Part shown: one piece after another, positions 52,029 through 62,235 of the stretch
How positions within the stretch are numbered: position 1 is the first letter of the stretch
Layout of the letters: every line of letters starts with the position of its first letter
Source: an uncultured Cyclobacteriaceae bacterium
GTDB lineage: Bacteria; Bacteroidota; Bacteroidia; Cytophagales; Cyclobacteriaceae
Assembly (NCBI GenBank): GCA_947492745.1
Contig: CANLOE010000018.1
Location: forward strand, 1-64,000
Length of the DNA stretch: 64,000 bases
Reading direction: 5' to 3'
The notes under the pieces: model-generated
What the model was told of the DNA's origin: nothing
Databases searched by the model: none
Seen by the model: only the letters and a program-made list of their open reading frames with translations
Translations under genes and position numbers: made by a program

Positions 52029-55000
52029 ATGAATGTACATCTATTTTACCGCAAACTATTTGGTTTGGTAGGCTTATGCATGATGCTCTTTCTCTGTGCC
52101 CCATTACAGGCACAAGTGGAAAATGGTATCGAGCAGGGCATTTTCAGGATAAAAGTCAGTCCTGAGATGGCAAGGCAAATCGAAAGCACTACACTGTTCA
52201 AAGATTCGAATGGAATCGCCAGAACGGGCCTTTCAAGATTGGACCGCCTGAATCAAGAGTTCAGGACTTCGGATATGAAGCGTACTTTCCGGCACGCAGG
52301 GAAATTTGAAAACAAACATAGAGCACATGGGCTACATCTATGGTACGATGTTATCATTGACAAAGACCAAAACGAAGAAGTCGCTGTCCGTTCTTATTCG
52401 GAGCTTCCCGACGTACAGATTGCAGAACCCTGCTTAAAGGTATCTCTGGGAGTAGAGCGCAATGATGACCAGAGCCTGTTAGTGGAAGACCCACTGGGGG
52501 AGGCTCCTAACGATCCTTCGTTTCCTATTCAGTGGCATTATAACAACACAGGCCAGGGGGGAGGTAAACCCGGTGCGGACATCAGTTTATTGAAGGCCTG
52601 GGAGGACCAAACAGGTAGCCCCGATATTATTGTATCGGTAGTCGATGGCGGTATAGATGTCGATCACGAAGACCTAGCGGCAAATATGTGGATAAATGCC
52701 GATGAAATTCCCGGCAACGGTATCGATGATGATAATAATGGTTATATCGACGATATCAATGGGTATGGTTTTGCAACAAACACTCCTGATTTTCCCGGTG
52801 ACTCACATGGAACTCATGTTGGAGGTACAGTGGCAGCTGTTACCAATAATGGTATAGGCATGTCCGGTGTAGCCGGTGGCTCGGGTAGTGGTACGGACGG
52901 AGTTCGAATGATGTCATGCGCTACTTTTATTGAGGGAAACGTCGGTGGTTTTCCCGAAGCGGTTGCTTATGGAGCGGATAATGGGGCAGTTATTTCTCAG
53001 AATAGCTGGGGTTATACCCAAGAGGGGGATTTTGAACAGGCATTATTGGATGCAATTGATTACTTCACTACCGAGGCCGGATACGATGCTGATGGCAATC
53101 CTTTCGGCCCCATGCAGGGAGGTATTGTTATTTTTGCAGCCGGCAATAGTGGTGCTTTTGGAGAATGGTATCCAGGGTACTACGAGCCGACCTTTGCGGT
53201 ATCGGGTTCGGATAGAAATGATGAAATCTATATATCCTCCAATAGAGGCGACTGGGTGGAAATCGCCGCCCCCGCTGTACAGGTACAAAGTACACTACCG
53301 GGTAACCGTTATGGTTCGATTACAGGTACTTCCATGGCCTGTCCTCACGTATCCGGTGTAGCAGCACTCATTGTGAGTAAATATGCAGGGAGTATCACTC
53401 CCGAAGAGGTACGCCATAGATTGATCAGTACTGTGGATAAAGTAGCCACTCTACCCGATAGCTTCGGAGCCGGTCGATTGAATGCCTTCAGGGCATTGCA
53501 GGATGATGATGGCATAAGTCCTGATTCGGTGACCGACCTCAGTGTGGTCGAATCAGGCCAAAATACGATAAGCCTGACATGGACCGCACCTAGAGATGAG
53601 GGAAATGGTTCTGCTAGTATCTACGATATTCGCTACTCCAAAGCACCCATTAGTTCGGTTAACTTTGACGGTGCCATCCAGGTAGTCCCTACAAAACCGG
53701 CACAAGGAGCAGGTACCATAGAAGAGTTGACCGTTGCGGACCTCGACCCTTCCACTACATATTATTTCGCATTGAAAGCTATCGATGTGTTCGGTAATGT
53801 ATCTGCGATTTCCAATGTCGTCATGGGAACTACCGAGGCTGCTCCCATCATTGCTATAACTCCTACATCACTGGACATGACCATTGATGTTACAGTAAAT
53901 CCGATAAGGAGCGAATCACTATCTATCAGTAATAGTGGAGAAGGTGCAGACCTCGATTTTATAGGCAGTGTATTATCCTTTGATGCTGCTACAAGCTCAA
54001 AATTACTCTATCCTGGTAAGGGCCTGACTACTATCGACCAGAGAGTATACGGACAGGGAAATGCCTCTGATCAACCAGAGAAATCAGTTGCAGGTACATC
54101 AAAACAAGTCTTTGGGAGCCGCTTTGCCAGTAATATAGATGCCATCGATTCTGTCTATTATGACTCCGGTGATGAAACGGCCGAAAATTTCGCTGGTCTG
54201 AATGGAGGTCCTTATACTACTGCGATTCGCTATGAAGTAGGCCAACCTACTTTTACCTTTACGCATTATAAAAATTTCTTGAGAACGGAAACACTCACTT
54301 CTGCCTTAATGATTTTTGAGGTATACAAGGGGGATGATATCGCCACGGCCCAACTATTAACGGCTCAAGAAGAAAATCTCATAAGTGAGGAAGGGGAATT
54401 TTTTGTGGTAGAATTGGCCAGTCCTCAGACTTTTATGGAGGGGGATGTTTTCTGGGTAGTAACAAAATACCCTGACGGCATTTCATTTCCTCAAGGAGTT
54501 GATGAGGGCTTCTCTCAAAGACCGGATACATTTTTCTTCAGTAGTGATGGAGGAGCATCTTTTGGGGCCTCCGGTTTTGTGTTCAAACAAAGGGCTCTGA
54601 ATGCAGACAACAGTGGAAATATAGTCAACTGGGTAAGTCTTGACCCCGCGATAGGCACTGTAGTACCTGGCGCCACGGAAATCGTAGAAGCGACCTTCGA
54701 TGCTACTTCTGTTATCAATGGTACATACGATTTGATTCTGAGGTTCAGCAGCAATGATATAGAAAACCCCACAGTAGACATCCCCACTACGGTTACCGTA
54801 TCGGGTCAGCCTTCCAAGCTTGCCTTGGGAACTACCTTGTTGGAGTTTGGAAGTGTGTTCGTGGGAGCTGAAAAAACGCTTGATATGGACATTATCAATG
54901 AGGGGCTTGGAGACTTGGTGGTCGACAGTATCTATACCACCTTATCCAGTTTCAGTGTCGATAGTGAGGCTTCTACTATCGAACCCGGCAAGGAAGGGAG

Positions 55001-58000
55001 CATCTCAGTTACTTTCAATGCCGATATCGCCGGAAATAGTAATGGCAAACTGATCATTGTCACTAATGGAGGTACTTTGGAAGTGCTTTTAGTCGGTATA
55101 GGGGTGTTACCTCCCGTATTGGAAGTGGACAGCGATGTTGTTATCGATACCTTAGATGCAGGCGACATCCGTACCCGTACCATGATTATTGGTAATTCGG
55201 GTGACTATCCGCTTACTTTTTCTTTTCCCGAGCTGGCAGCGAAAAACCTCCTTGCTCGTCAAGATATCCAAAAAAACGATGTTTCCATTATCAAAAAACT
55301 GGACACCAATCATCAAAAAGGGTCTGAAATAGCCGCTAATGGCCATTCTGTAGTGTTGGGTGCAGGTGAAGACCTGGACTATGGCTATACTTGGATTGAC
55401 AGCGAAGAAATAGGAGGCCCCGTATTTGTCTGGAACGATATCAAAGAGACAGGTACGGAGATACTAGAAAATGTCGACGACGGATTCGAGGAGATAGATC
55501 TACCTTTTACCTTTGTTTTTTATGGCGATAACAAAAGGAGTGTAAAGATATCCAGCAACGGTTACTTGACCTTTGGTGATGATGGTGGAGACTTTTCCAA
55601 TGATCAGATTCCAACGGACCTAGATCCCAATGATATGATAGCCCCTTTCTGGGACGATCTACGACCTTCGGAAAGAAGGGGACGTATATTCTATCAGAAT
55701 CTGAACGATAACTTTGTGGTACAATATGACAGTATCGGTACTTATTCCGGAGAAGGCCATGCTACTTTTCAGGTAATGATCACTAGGCATGGAGGTATCA
55801 CTTTCTATTATAAGGAGATGAGCGGATTGAGTGTCAGTACCAGTGCAACGGTAGGTATTGAGAACAGTGATGGAAGTGATGGGGCCCAAGTAGTGTTCAA
55901 CAGTGAGTTGGTCAAAGATGACTATGCGGTAACGATCACTCCTCCGCAGCCCGACTTTATTTCTACTGTTTCGCCACTCAGTGGTGTTATCCCTGTAGGT
56001 GGAGAAAAGGAAATCGAGGTCACTTTGGATGCTACCAGTATCAACGACGGTACCTACTTCAACGAATTACTGATTTCAAGCAATGACCCCACGAATTCGC
56101 CGGCCATAGTGCCGTTTAACCTGACGGTACTGGGACAGGCAGGGATCATCGTTTCTCCGGATACCTTGTCTTTCGACAGTTTGCTGCTGAGCTTGGACCA
56201 GAAGAAGTCCTTTTATATAAAGAACTCGGGGACCAAAGTAATGATGGTAAGCAATATTTCCGGTAGTAATTCTGATTTTATATATAATTTCGAAGGGCCG
56301 GCAGTACTATCCCCGGGCGACTCCGTAGTGGTAGAGGTCTTCTTTGCACCTAGTGTAGCGGGACTCATAGAAGGAATCCTGAGTATCGAGAGCGATGCTA
56401 CTGATGATGAGGTTACTTTGTTCCTTTCCGGTGTAGGTTTGGAGCCCCCTGTAATAGCGGTAGCTCCCGACAGTATTGTAGCAACAGCTATGGCCAATAC
56501 CATCGTTATGGATACTTTGGAAATCACCAACAACGGTTTTTCGGAACTGACCTATAGCATCGCTGCCCCCTACTGGTTTGATGTAAATGCTCCAAGGACA
56601 GCATCCAACACCGATCATATCATCAGTTATGAACCCTTGTTGAATAAAATGGATAAGGACACACGTTCAGGGCATCCTGTATTGTTCGGCGGAGGTAATG
56701 ATGGTAGCTTTGGCTATACTTGGGAAGATAACAAGGACGGAGCCGGACCTGTATATGACTTTGAGGACATACAAACCTCAGGAACGAATATCACCTCCAT
56801 TCTGACCAATGGTACGTTTGCAGACGGAAGTGTCAAGGTACCATTAGGTTTTGGGTTTGACTTTTATGGTAATAACTACGATAGTGTCAATATCTCTGCT
56901 AATGGAGTCCTTTTCTTCGGAAATCAGACCAACACTACTTTCAGCAATAAACAGATTCCGGAAGATTCCGATCTCAATAACCTGATTGCAGGTTTCTGGA
57001 ATGACCTCGAACCCGGTCTACCATCGGGTACGGTACATTTTGCGAATACACCCGAATATTTTGTGGTTCAGTATACCGATGTCCCGGCTTTTAATGTGAC
57101 AGGAGCAGGGATAACCTTTCAGGTACTACTCTTTCCTGACGGGAAAATCAAGATGATGTACGAAGATGTATCCAAGGCATTGTTTTTAGAGAGTGGTACG
57201 GTAGGTATCGAAGGAGAAGACGGGACTGATGGTATTCAAGTAGTATTCAACAATACCTATTTGGAGGACAAACTGGCCATACTGTTTCAGGGACCTCCTA
57301 CCGGCACTATAGCTTCCGGGACCACAGCCTTGATTCCCATTGAGCTGAACGCCACAGGACTTATCGATGGTGTATATAAAGGAGAGATCAATGTCAATAG
57401 CAATGACCCGGTAACCCCCACGGTAAGCATACCGACCACTTTTACGGTAATCGGTGTCCCTGAAGTGGTTGTGGATAAGGAGGGAATTGACTTTGGAAAA
57501 GTCTTTGTAGCTCCTGACTCTTCATTTACTATGAGTGAGGTCATCACTATTTCCAATGAAGGTAGCCTATCGGCAACCATCGATTCGGTGTATGTCAGTG
57601 GCGATGCTTTTACTATAGAAAGCTTTTCTGCGCCCTTGGTCTTGGCACCGAAACAGGATACCACCTTTACCTTGACTTTTAGTCCCGACAGTCCCGATAA
57701 ATTTGTAGAGGAGCTGGTTATAGAAACTGTGGGTAGTGAGTCTTTTGTGTTAAGTCTTGTCGGAGAAGGTATCACTCCACCAAAATTTTCCATCGAGACG
57801 GAGAGCGATACTATCTATGCAAAAGTAAGGCTGAACGGTAATATAAGGGGAAATACCATCAAAGTACTCAATGCAGGAGGAGCCGATTTGATATTCGACA
57901 CTGAAGTCATCCCGCTGAGCAAGCGACAAAGTGCTGCACTGAATGAGAATACTCCCGCTTTTGGGGAGGCGCTACCAGGACAGAAAATAACCAGATCTAA

Positions 58001-59840
58001 TGCGACTGTCCGTCAGGCTGTCCACTTGTTCAATGAGGATGTAGAATTCGCGGATTCTATTGCCTATGAAGATGAATCTATAGCAGACGACTTTGTCGGC
58101 ATACAGGCAACAGACCTTGCCCTCGTATCCGCTACCAAATTTGTAGCTCCTGTGAATGGGTTCTCATTGTCCTATGTGAGAAACTTTGTCAAAACAGAAG
58201 GCAGTACAGATGCCATTACCATGAAAGTCTATGTAGGTGGTACTGTGCCTACGCAAGGAGAACTGGTTCTAGAACAGTCTTACACTGGGTCATCGAGTAC
58301 AGGTGCATTTGACCTGATCGAGCTGGAAGAACTGAAAGTCTTTGGACCCGGAGAGACTTTCTGGGTGGTGTTCAAATATCCGACCAGTATTGTATTCCCT
58401 CAAGGCTTTCAGGAAAATATGTCGGATGTAGAAGGGCTTTACTATTATAGTAATGATGATGAAGCTTCTTGGATACCTATAGAGAATGACCTGCCCAATA
58501 TCGCATTTAAAGTGAGGGCGATGTCAATCGGTGGAGCTGGTTGGATAGAACTTACTCCTGAAAGTGGAGAAGTAGCTGCGGGTAGTGATGGGACTATTGA
58601 TGTATTGCTAGATGCGGAAGGTCTGGCCCCTGGTGAGTACTTGGCAAGTATCAATGTCAATAGCAATGACCCCTTTAACCCAAAAGCCTCTGTACCCGTA
58701 AAACTTCAGGTCAATGCACCTCCTGTCTTTGTTGAAGTACCTGGAGATACTGTTGAGATCGATGAGAACGAATTGCTGGAACTGCGCTTTCAAGCTGAGG
58801 ATAGTGATGGTAAGGTCGTCAGTTATGCTATCGAAGAAGAGTATGAAAACTCCTTTTTCTCGGCCTTTGCGAGACCTCCATTCTTGAGATTCAGACCGGA
58901 TTATGAGCAAAGTGGCTTTTACAACTTCACCATATTTGCCGTAGACGACTTCGGAGACGAAACAGCACTTGATTTTGTGGTCAAAGTAAACGACGTAAAT
59001 CGCGATCCTATTATCACCAAACAACTACAGTGGGATAGGGTAACCGAAACTTCGGGTACCAAATTCATCGACCTGTCAGAGTTTTTGACAGACCCTGATG
59101 GAGATGAGCTGACCTATACCGTATCTGCTAGCGATCCTGAAGTACTGGATATGGTAGTGATGGGGAGTACCCTTGAATACACACCTCTGAAAAGTGGTTT
59201 TGTTTTCGTCAGTATTGTTGCAGAGGATGGTAAGGGCGGTATCGCCGGTACCTCTACGGCAGTGTTGGTCAGGGAGGCAAATCGCTCTCCTGAAGTCATC
59301 AGGACCGAGAGTGATAAAGTACTGGAGAGTCAGAGCAATACGATAGTTGTAGACTTGAGTACCTATTTCAGCGATCCCGATGAGGGCGATGTACTTAGCT
59401 ATAGCGTTACCACTACTGACGGAGAGATCGCCATTGCCAAAATCCATGGAAACATGCTCGAAATCACGCATGTTGACGTGGGCAATGCTGATTTTATGGT
59501 CACTGCCAGTGATATAGAAGGAGCGAAAGTAAGTACTACGTTCACTTCAAAAGTGGCTACCCTTATCGAAGATACAGGGGATGACAGGACCAAGCTGATG
59601 AACTATCCTAATCCTTACACTTCTGAAACGACCATTGGTTATCAGGTGGAAGCCGAAGGCCACGTACTGTTACAGGTACTTGGTAGCAACGGTCAACTTC
59701 TGGAAACTTTAGTGGACGAAAAACAGAGCGAAGGCGCGAAAGAAGTGACTTTCTACAATAGAAGTCTTCCCGTCGGAACTTATTTGTACCGATTGGAAAT
59801 CGATGGAAAGGTAAGCTTGAAGCGCATGATTCGAGAGTAG
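52029..59840 (+). CDS. Giant S8 subtilase with multidomain tail, T9SS-exported
   Basis: A 2603-aa surface or secreted serine protease. A signal peptide covers 1-28. The subtilisin domain (about 165-490) has the full triad: Asp206 (SVVDGGID), His260 (DSHGTHVGG), Ser435 (GTSMACPHVSG), with oxyanion Asn373 (AAGNSGA); residues 30-145 are a probable propeptide. Next a fibronectin type III domain (about 495-605), then a long tail of repeated modules: choice-of-anchor-like beta-sandwiches with 'SNDPTNSPA/NSNDPVTPT' ends, and two related blocks (about 1115-1310 and 1540-1760) with the pattern YGYTW, SSNGYLTFGD or SANGVLFFGN, IAPFWDDL or IAGFWNDL. Cadherin-like domains (about 2225-2520) precede a C-terminal sorting domain (NYPNPYTSETTIGY to the end). 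Likely an adhesive or matrix-degrading surface enzyme. Single gene with a strong terminator. Confidence 0.9.
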   Translation: MNVHLFYRKLFGLVGLCMMLFLCAPLQAQVENGIEQGIFRIKVSPEMARQIESTTLFKDSNGIARTGLSRLDRLNQEFRTSDMKRTFRHAGKFENKHRAHGLHLWYDVIIDKDQNEEVAVRSYSELPDVQIAEPCLKVSLGVERNDDQSLLVEDPLGEAPNDPSFPIQWHYNNTGQGGGKPGADISLLKAWEDQTGSPDIIVSVVDGGIDVDHEDLAANMWINADEIPGNGIDDDNNGYIDDINGYGFATNTPDFPGDSHGTHVGGTVAAVTNNGIGMSGVAGGSGSGTDGVRMMSCATFIEGNVGGFPEAVAYGADNGAVISQNSWGYTQEGDFEQALLDAIDYFTTEAGYDADGNPFGPMQGGIVIFAAGNSGAFGEWYPGYYEPTFAVSGSDRNDEIYISSNRGDWVEIAAPAVQVQSTLPGNRYGSITGTSMACPHVSGVAALIVSKYAGSITPEEVRHRLISTVDKVATLPDSFGAGRLNAFRALQDDDGISPDSVTDLSVVESGQNTISLTWTAPRDEGNGSASIYDIRYSKAPISSVNFDGAIQVVPTKPAQGAGTIEELTVADLDPSTTYYFALKAIDVFGNVSAISNVVMGTTEAAPIIAITPTSLDMTIDVTVNPIRSESLSISNSGEGADLDFIGSVLSFDAATSSKLLYPGKGLTTIDQRVYGQGNASDQPEKSVAGTSKQVFGSRFASNIDAIDSVYYDSGDETAENFAGLNGGPYTTAIRYEVGQPTFTFTHYKNFLRTETLTSALMIFEVYKGDDIATAQLLTAQEENLISEEGEFFVVELASPQTFMEGDVFWVVTKYPDGISFPQGVDEGFSQRPDTFFFSSDGGASFGASGFVFKQRALNADNSGNIVNWVSLDPAIGTVVPGATEIVEATFDATSVINGTYDLILRFSSNDIENPTVDIPTTVTVSGQPSKLALGTTLLEFGSVFVGAEKTLDMDIINEGLGDLVVDSIYTTLSSFSVDSEASTIEPGKEGSISVTFNADIAGNSNGKLIIVTNGGTLEVLLVGIGVLPPVLEVDSDVVIDTLDAGDIRTRTMIIGNSGDYPLTFSFPELAAKNLLARQDIQKNDVSIIKKLDTNHQKGSEIAANGHSVVLGAGEDLDYGYTWIDSEEIGGPVFVWNDIKETGTEILENVDDGFEEIDLPFTFVFYGDNKRSVKISSNGYLTFGDDGGDFSNDQIPTDLDPNDMIAPFWDDLRPSERRGRIFYQNLNDNFVVQYDSIGTYSGEGHATFQVMITRHGGITFYYKEMSGLSVSTSATVGIENSDGSDGAQVVFNSELVKDDYAVTITPPQPDFISTVSPLSGVIPVGGEKEIEVTLDATSINDGTYFNELLISSNDPTNSPAIVPFNLTVLGQAGIIVSPDTLSFDSLLLSLDQKKSFYIKNSGTKVMMVSNISGSNSDFIYNFEGPAVLSPGDSVVVEVFFAPSVAGLIEGILSIESDATDDEVTLFLSGVGLEPPVIAVAPDSIVATAMANTIVMDTLEITNNGFSELTYSIAAPYWFDVNAPRTASNTDHIISYEPLLNKMDKDTRSGHPVLFGGGNDGSFGYTWEDNKDGAGPVYDFEDIQTSGTNITSILTNGTFADGSVKVPLGFGFDFYGNNYDSVNISANGVLFFGNQTNTTFSNKQIPEDSDLNNLIAGFWNDLEPGLPSGTVHFANTPEYFVVQYTDVPAFNVTGAGITFQVLLFPDGKIKMMYEDVSKALFLESGTVGIEGEDGTDGIQVVFNNTYLEDKLAILFQGPPTGTIASGTTALIPIELNATGLIDGVYKGEINVNSNDPVTPTVSIPTTFTVIGVPEVVVDKEGIDFGKVFVAPDSSFTMSEVITISNEGSLSATIDSVYVSGDAFTIESFSAPLVLAPKQDTTFTLTFSPDSPDKFVEELVIETVGSESFVLSLVGEGITPPKFSIETESDTIYAKVRLNGNIRGNTIKVLNAGGADLIFDTEVIPLSKRQSAALNENTPAFGEALPGQKITRSNATVRQAVHLFNEDVEFADSIAYEDESIADDFVGIQATDLALVSATKFVAPVNGFSLSYVRNFVKTEGSTDAITMKVYVGGTVPTQGELVLEQSYTGSSSTGAFDLIELEELKVFGPGETFWVVFKYPTSIVFPQGFQENMSDVEGLYYYSNDDEASWIPIENDLPNIAFKVRAMSIGGAGWIELTPESGEVAAGSDGTIDVLLDAEGLAPGEYLASINVNSNDPFNPKASVPVKLQVNAPPVFVEVPGDTVEIDENELLELRFQAEDSDGKVVSYAIEEEYENSFFSAFARPPFLRFRPDYEQSGFYNFTIFAVDDFGDETALDFVVKVNDVNRDPIITKQLQWDRVTETSGTKFIDLSEFLTDPDGDELTYTVSASDPEVLDMVVMGSTLEYTPLKSGFVFVSIVAEDGKGGIAGTSTAVLVREANRSPEVIRTESDKVLESQSNTIVVDLSTYFSDPDEGDVLSYSVTTTDGEIAIAKIHGNMLEITHVDVGNADFMVTASDIEGAKVSTTFTSKVATLIEDTGDDRTKLMNYPNPYTSETTIGYQVEAEGHVLLQVLGSNGQLLETLVDEKQSEGAKEVTFYNRSLPVGTYLYRLEIDGKVSLKRMIRE

Positions 59841-59908
59841 AACGATTATGTGATGTAGGAATTTGACATTTATTCCTATAGTGAGGGACCATCTTGAAAT
59901 TCCCGAAA

Positions 59909-59941
59909 AGAAAGGGCCGACGAATATCGTCGGCCCTTTCT
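59909..59941 (+). terminator. Strong terminator after the subtilase gene
   Basis: A perfect 15-bp stem AGAAAGGGCCGACGA / TCGTCGGCCCTTTCT with a 3-base loop, followed by GGTTTCTTTCT. Confidence 0.88.
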
Positions 59942-60023
59942 GGTTTCTTTCTCAGTAGCACACCTGATGTAGAAACACTCGAAAGCGAAAATGAGCAAAG
60001 ATATAGGTGGCGTTCAGAGCTTA

Positions 60024-60182
60024 TACAAATTTGGGTTTCAACTGTCGTATAAGATTGCGCGGGTCATATTAGTTTCAATCAAGGCGAGAACCGCAGTGAT
60101 AGCAGCGCTATCCCGAGGATTGTCAACACAGAGTGAAGCAAAATGAACAGGAAGATAGGCGATTTTAAAAGCTAAGTTTGTA
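60024..60182 (-). mobile_element. Family C element, 159 bp
   Basis: TACAAATTTGGGTTTCAAC and GCTAAGTTTGTA arms, flanked by TTA at 60021-60023 and 60183-60185. The following 60186-60514 is AT-rich leader DNA of the GAF gene with nothing else recognised. Confidence 0.92.
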
Positions 60183-60514
60183 TTACTTTTGTAATGTATC
60201 AATTTGAATATAGCATGAACCTATAGATATTGTAGTATAGATTGAATCAGAAGAACCTACGGTCGTAAAGAAAACAATGTTTATTGTTACACTATTTATT
60301 TATAAAATAAACATCTGAAAATCAGATTTTTATATCCTTGCTGTTAGCAAAATTCTCTTCTCGGAAAACCCCTCTTTGACTCAGAGTTGCTTTCCATTAC
60401 AAGAAATTGTTTTCTATTGAAAAAATTTCTGTTATTTTTAAACACATATATTTTATAAGCACTTACCTTTTTCGAGGCACGTGCCTAAGGAACAATATTT
60501 TTTAAAACGATTGT

Positions 60515-61936
60515 ATGAAATTTTTTTTTACTCGTTTGTGGATGTTAGGAGTCTATGAAGATCAGCTGGACTATATCCAAGCGAAAGTAAAAATATCCAA
60601 TCAGCTTGGGTTTGCTGCGATTACTCTGGTAGGCATACCATTTTTGATACTTACTTATTTGGTTTTGGAGGAGAGGCTTGCCCTAAAGCTCATTCCTACC
60701 ATTGGGACTTTCATCGTCTGCTTAATGTTCTTTTTCAATTATCTCAACTGGAACATTATGGCTCGATCAATGATATCCATAACATTGCCTTTTGTAGTGT
60801 TAATGTTTCATTCTTATGTTCTGCCTGAAGGGGAAAGGCCCCTTGCAGATTTTTCTATGCTTCAGTTATCATTTGCTATAATACTCTTCATCGTTTTTGA
60901 CTTTAGAGAGTGGCCCTATATGCTTCTGATAGGTATATTTAACAGTCTTGGTTTTGTGCTGTTTCCGATAATGAATGCATGGCTGGAATTGGATACCGCA
61001 GTTTCCTTGGAGGATATTAGGATTTTGAGCTTTACAGGAATGTTTTCAAGTCTGGTTGTTATCAATGCTATCATTTTGTTGCTGGTCTATTTTAATTTTA
61101 TGTCAGGAAAGTACAACCAAAAGCTGATGCAGGAAGCTGATCAAAGCAAGCAGGATTTGAAGGCTTCCGAAGATATGCTGAAGAATAACATTGATATGCT
61201 CCAAGCTACGCAGGAAGAGGAGAAAAAAAGGAGCTGGGCCAACGAAGGTCTGGCCAAGTTTGGAGAAATCCTAAGGAACAATGACGACAATCTGGAAACC
61301 GTCTCCTATGAGATACTTTCCAAGATGATCGACTATCTTGGTTTCAATCAAGGAGGCATATTTGTTGTCGTGGAGGAATATGGTGAAGTAAGTTTGAGAA
61401 TGACAGCTTGTTATGCCTATGACCGAAAGAAATTCAATGAAAAGAAATTGTCCATAGGACAAGGGCTAATAGGGCAGTGCATTAAGGAAAAAGAAAGTAT
61501 CCTTCTCAGGGAGATTCCGGAAAACTATGTGCATATCACTTCCGGTCTTGGAGAAGCGACACCTCGTTCGATATTGATATCGCCCATCAAAAACAATGAG
61601 GAGATATTCGGTGCCATAGAATTGGCCTCTTTCAGTGACATAGAACCTCATCACATCGATTTTATAGAACGGCTTTCGGAAAGCATCGCCTCGACCATAT
61701 CCTCGGTAAAGGTCAAGGAAAATACCAAAAGCCTGCTGGACGATGCGCAGCTTATGGCGGAACAGATGACGTCACAGGAAGAAGAGATGCGACAGAACAT
61801 GGAAGAATTGCAAGCGACACAGGAGGAGATGGACCGTAGAAATATAGAGATGAACAGTATTATAGAAAAGCAGAAAAAAATAGAGACAGAACTGAGAAAA
61901 GAAGTGGAACAACTGAAAAAAGGTCGCGTCTCTTAG
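60515..61936 (+). CDS. Membrane GAF-domain sensor protein
   Basis: A 473-aa protein: about six transmembrane helices (20-200), a coiled coil (205-240), a GAF domain (about 245-395; WANEGLAKFGEILRN, MIDYLGFNQGGIFVV, IGQGLIGQCIKEKES, GAIELASFS) and a C-terminal coiled coil with MRQNMEELQATQEEM. No kinase, cyclase or HTH output domain. The coiled-coil segment QEEEMRQNMEELQATQEEM recurs in Bacteroidota GAF/PAS signalling proteins. Probably a membrane sensor acting through partner proteins. The stop TAG (61934-61936) straddles the junction with a family A element, its G being the first base of that element. Paralogue of the next gene. Confidence 0.82.
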   Translation: MKFFFTRLWMLGVYEDQLDYIQAKVKISNQLGFAAITLVGIPFLILTYLVLEERLALKLIPTIGTFIVCLMFFFNYLNWNIMARSMISITLPFVVLMFHSYVLPEGERPLADFSMLQLSFAIILFIVFDFREWPYMLLIGIFNSLGFVLFPIMNAWLELDTAVSLEDIRILSFTGMFSSLVVINAIILLLVYFNFMSGKYNQKLMQEADQSKQDLKASEDMLKNNIDMLQATQEEEKKRSWANEGLAKFGEILRNNDDNLETVSYEILSKMIDYLGFNQGGIFVVVEEYGEVSLRMTACYAYDRKKFNEKKLSIGQGLIGQCIKEKESILLREIPENYVHITSGLGEATPRSILISPIKNNEEIFGAIELASFSDIEPHHIDFIERLSESIASTISSVKVKENTKSLLDDAQLMAEQMTSQEEEMRQNMEELQATQEEMDRRNIEMNSIIEKQKKIETELRKEVEQLKKGRVS

Positions 61937-62153
61937 AGACTGTTTCAAAATGTGTCTTTCACTTTCTTAAATACTTCTTTTGGCACATCATTTTGTTGAA
62001 ATGTTCGCAGATAGCGTTGCTATCTTTGTCAATAATGCTCACGCGGCAGACCGACTCCTTCGTTGGCTAAATCCTCAGGGAGATTTTCTTAATGCTCGGT
62101 CCTATTCAAGATAAGCGATAACAAATCTGAAATAATTTCTTTCAAAACAGTTT
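61936..62153 (+). mobile_element. Family A element, 218 bp, between the GAF paralogues
   Basis: Left arm GAGACTGTTTCAAAATGTG intact with TTA before it; right arm TTTCAAAACAGTTTC has one change and the right flank AAG no longer matches. Internal GATAGCGTTGCTATC and AAATCCTCAGGGAGATTT hairpins are the A' type. It supplies the last base of the upstream stop codon. Confidence 0.82.
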
Positions 62154-62235
62154 CAAGGTCGATTTCGATAGTAAATAAATAGATTTAAAATACATGAGGC
62201 CAGCTAGATTGGCAAATTCTAAATCAGCATATACC

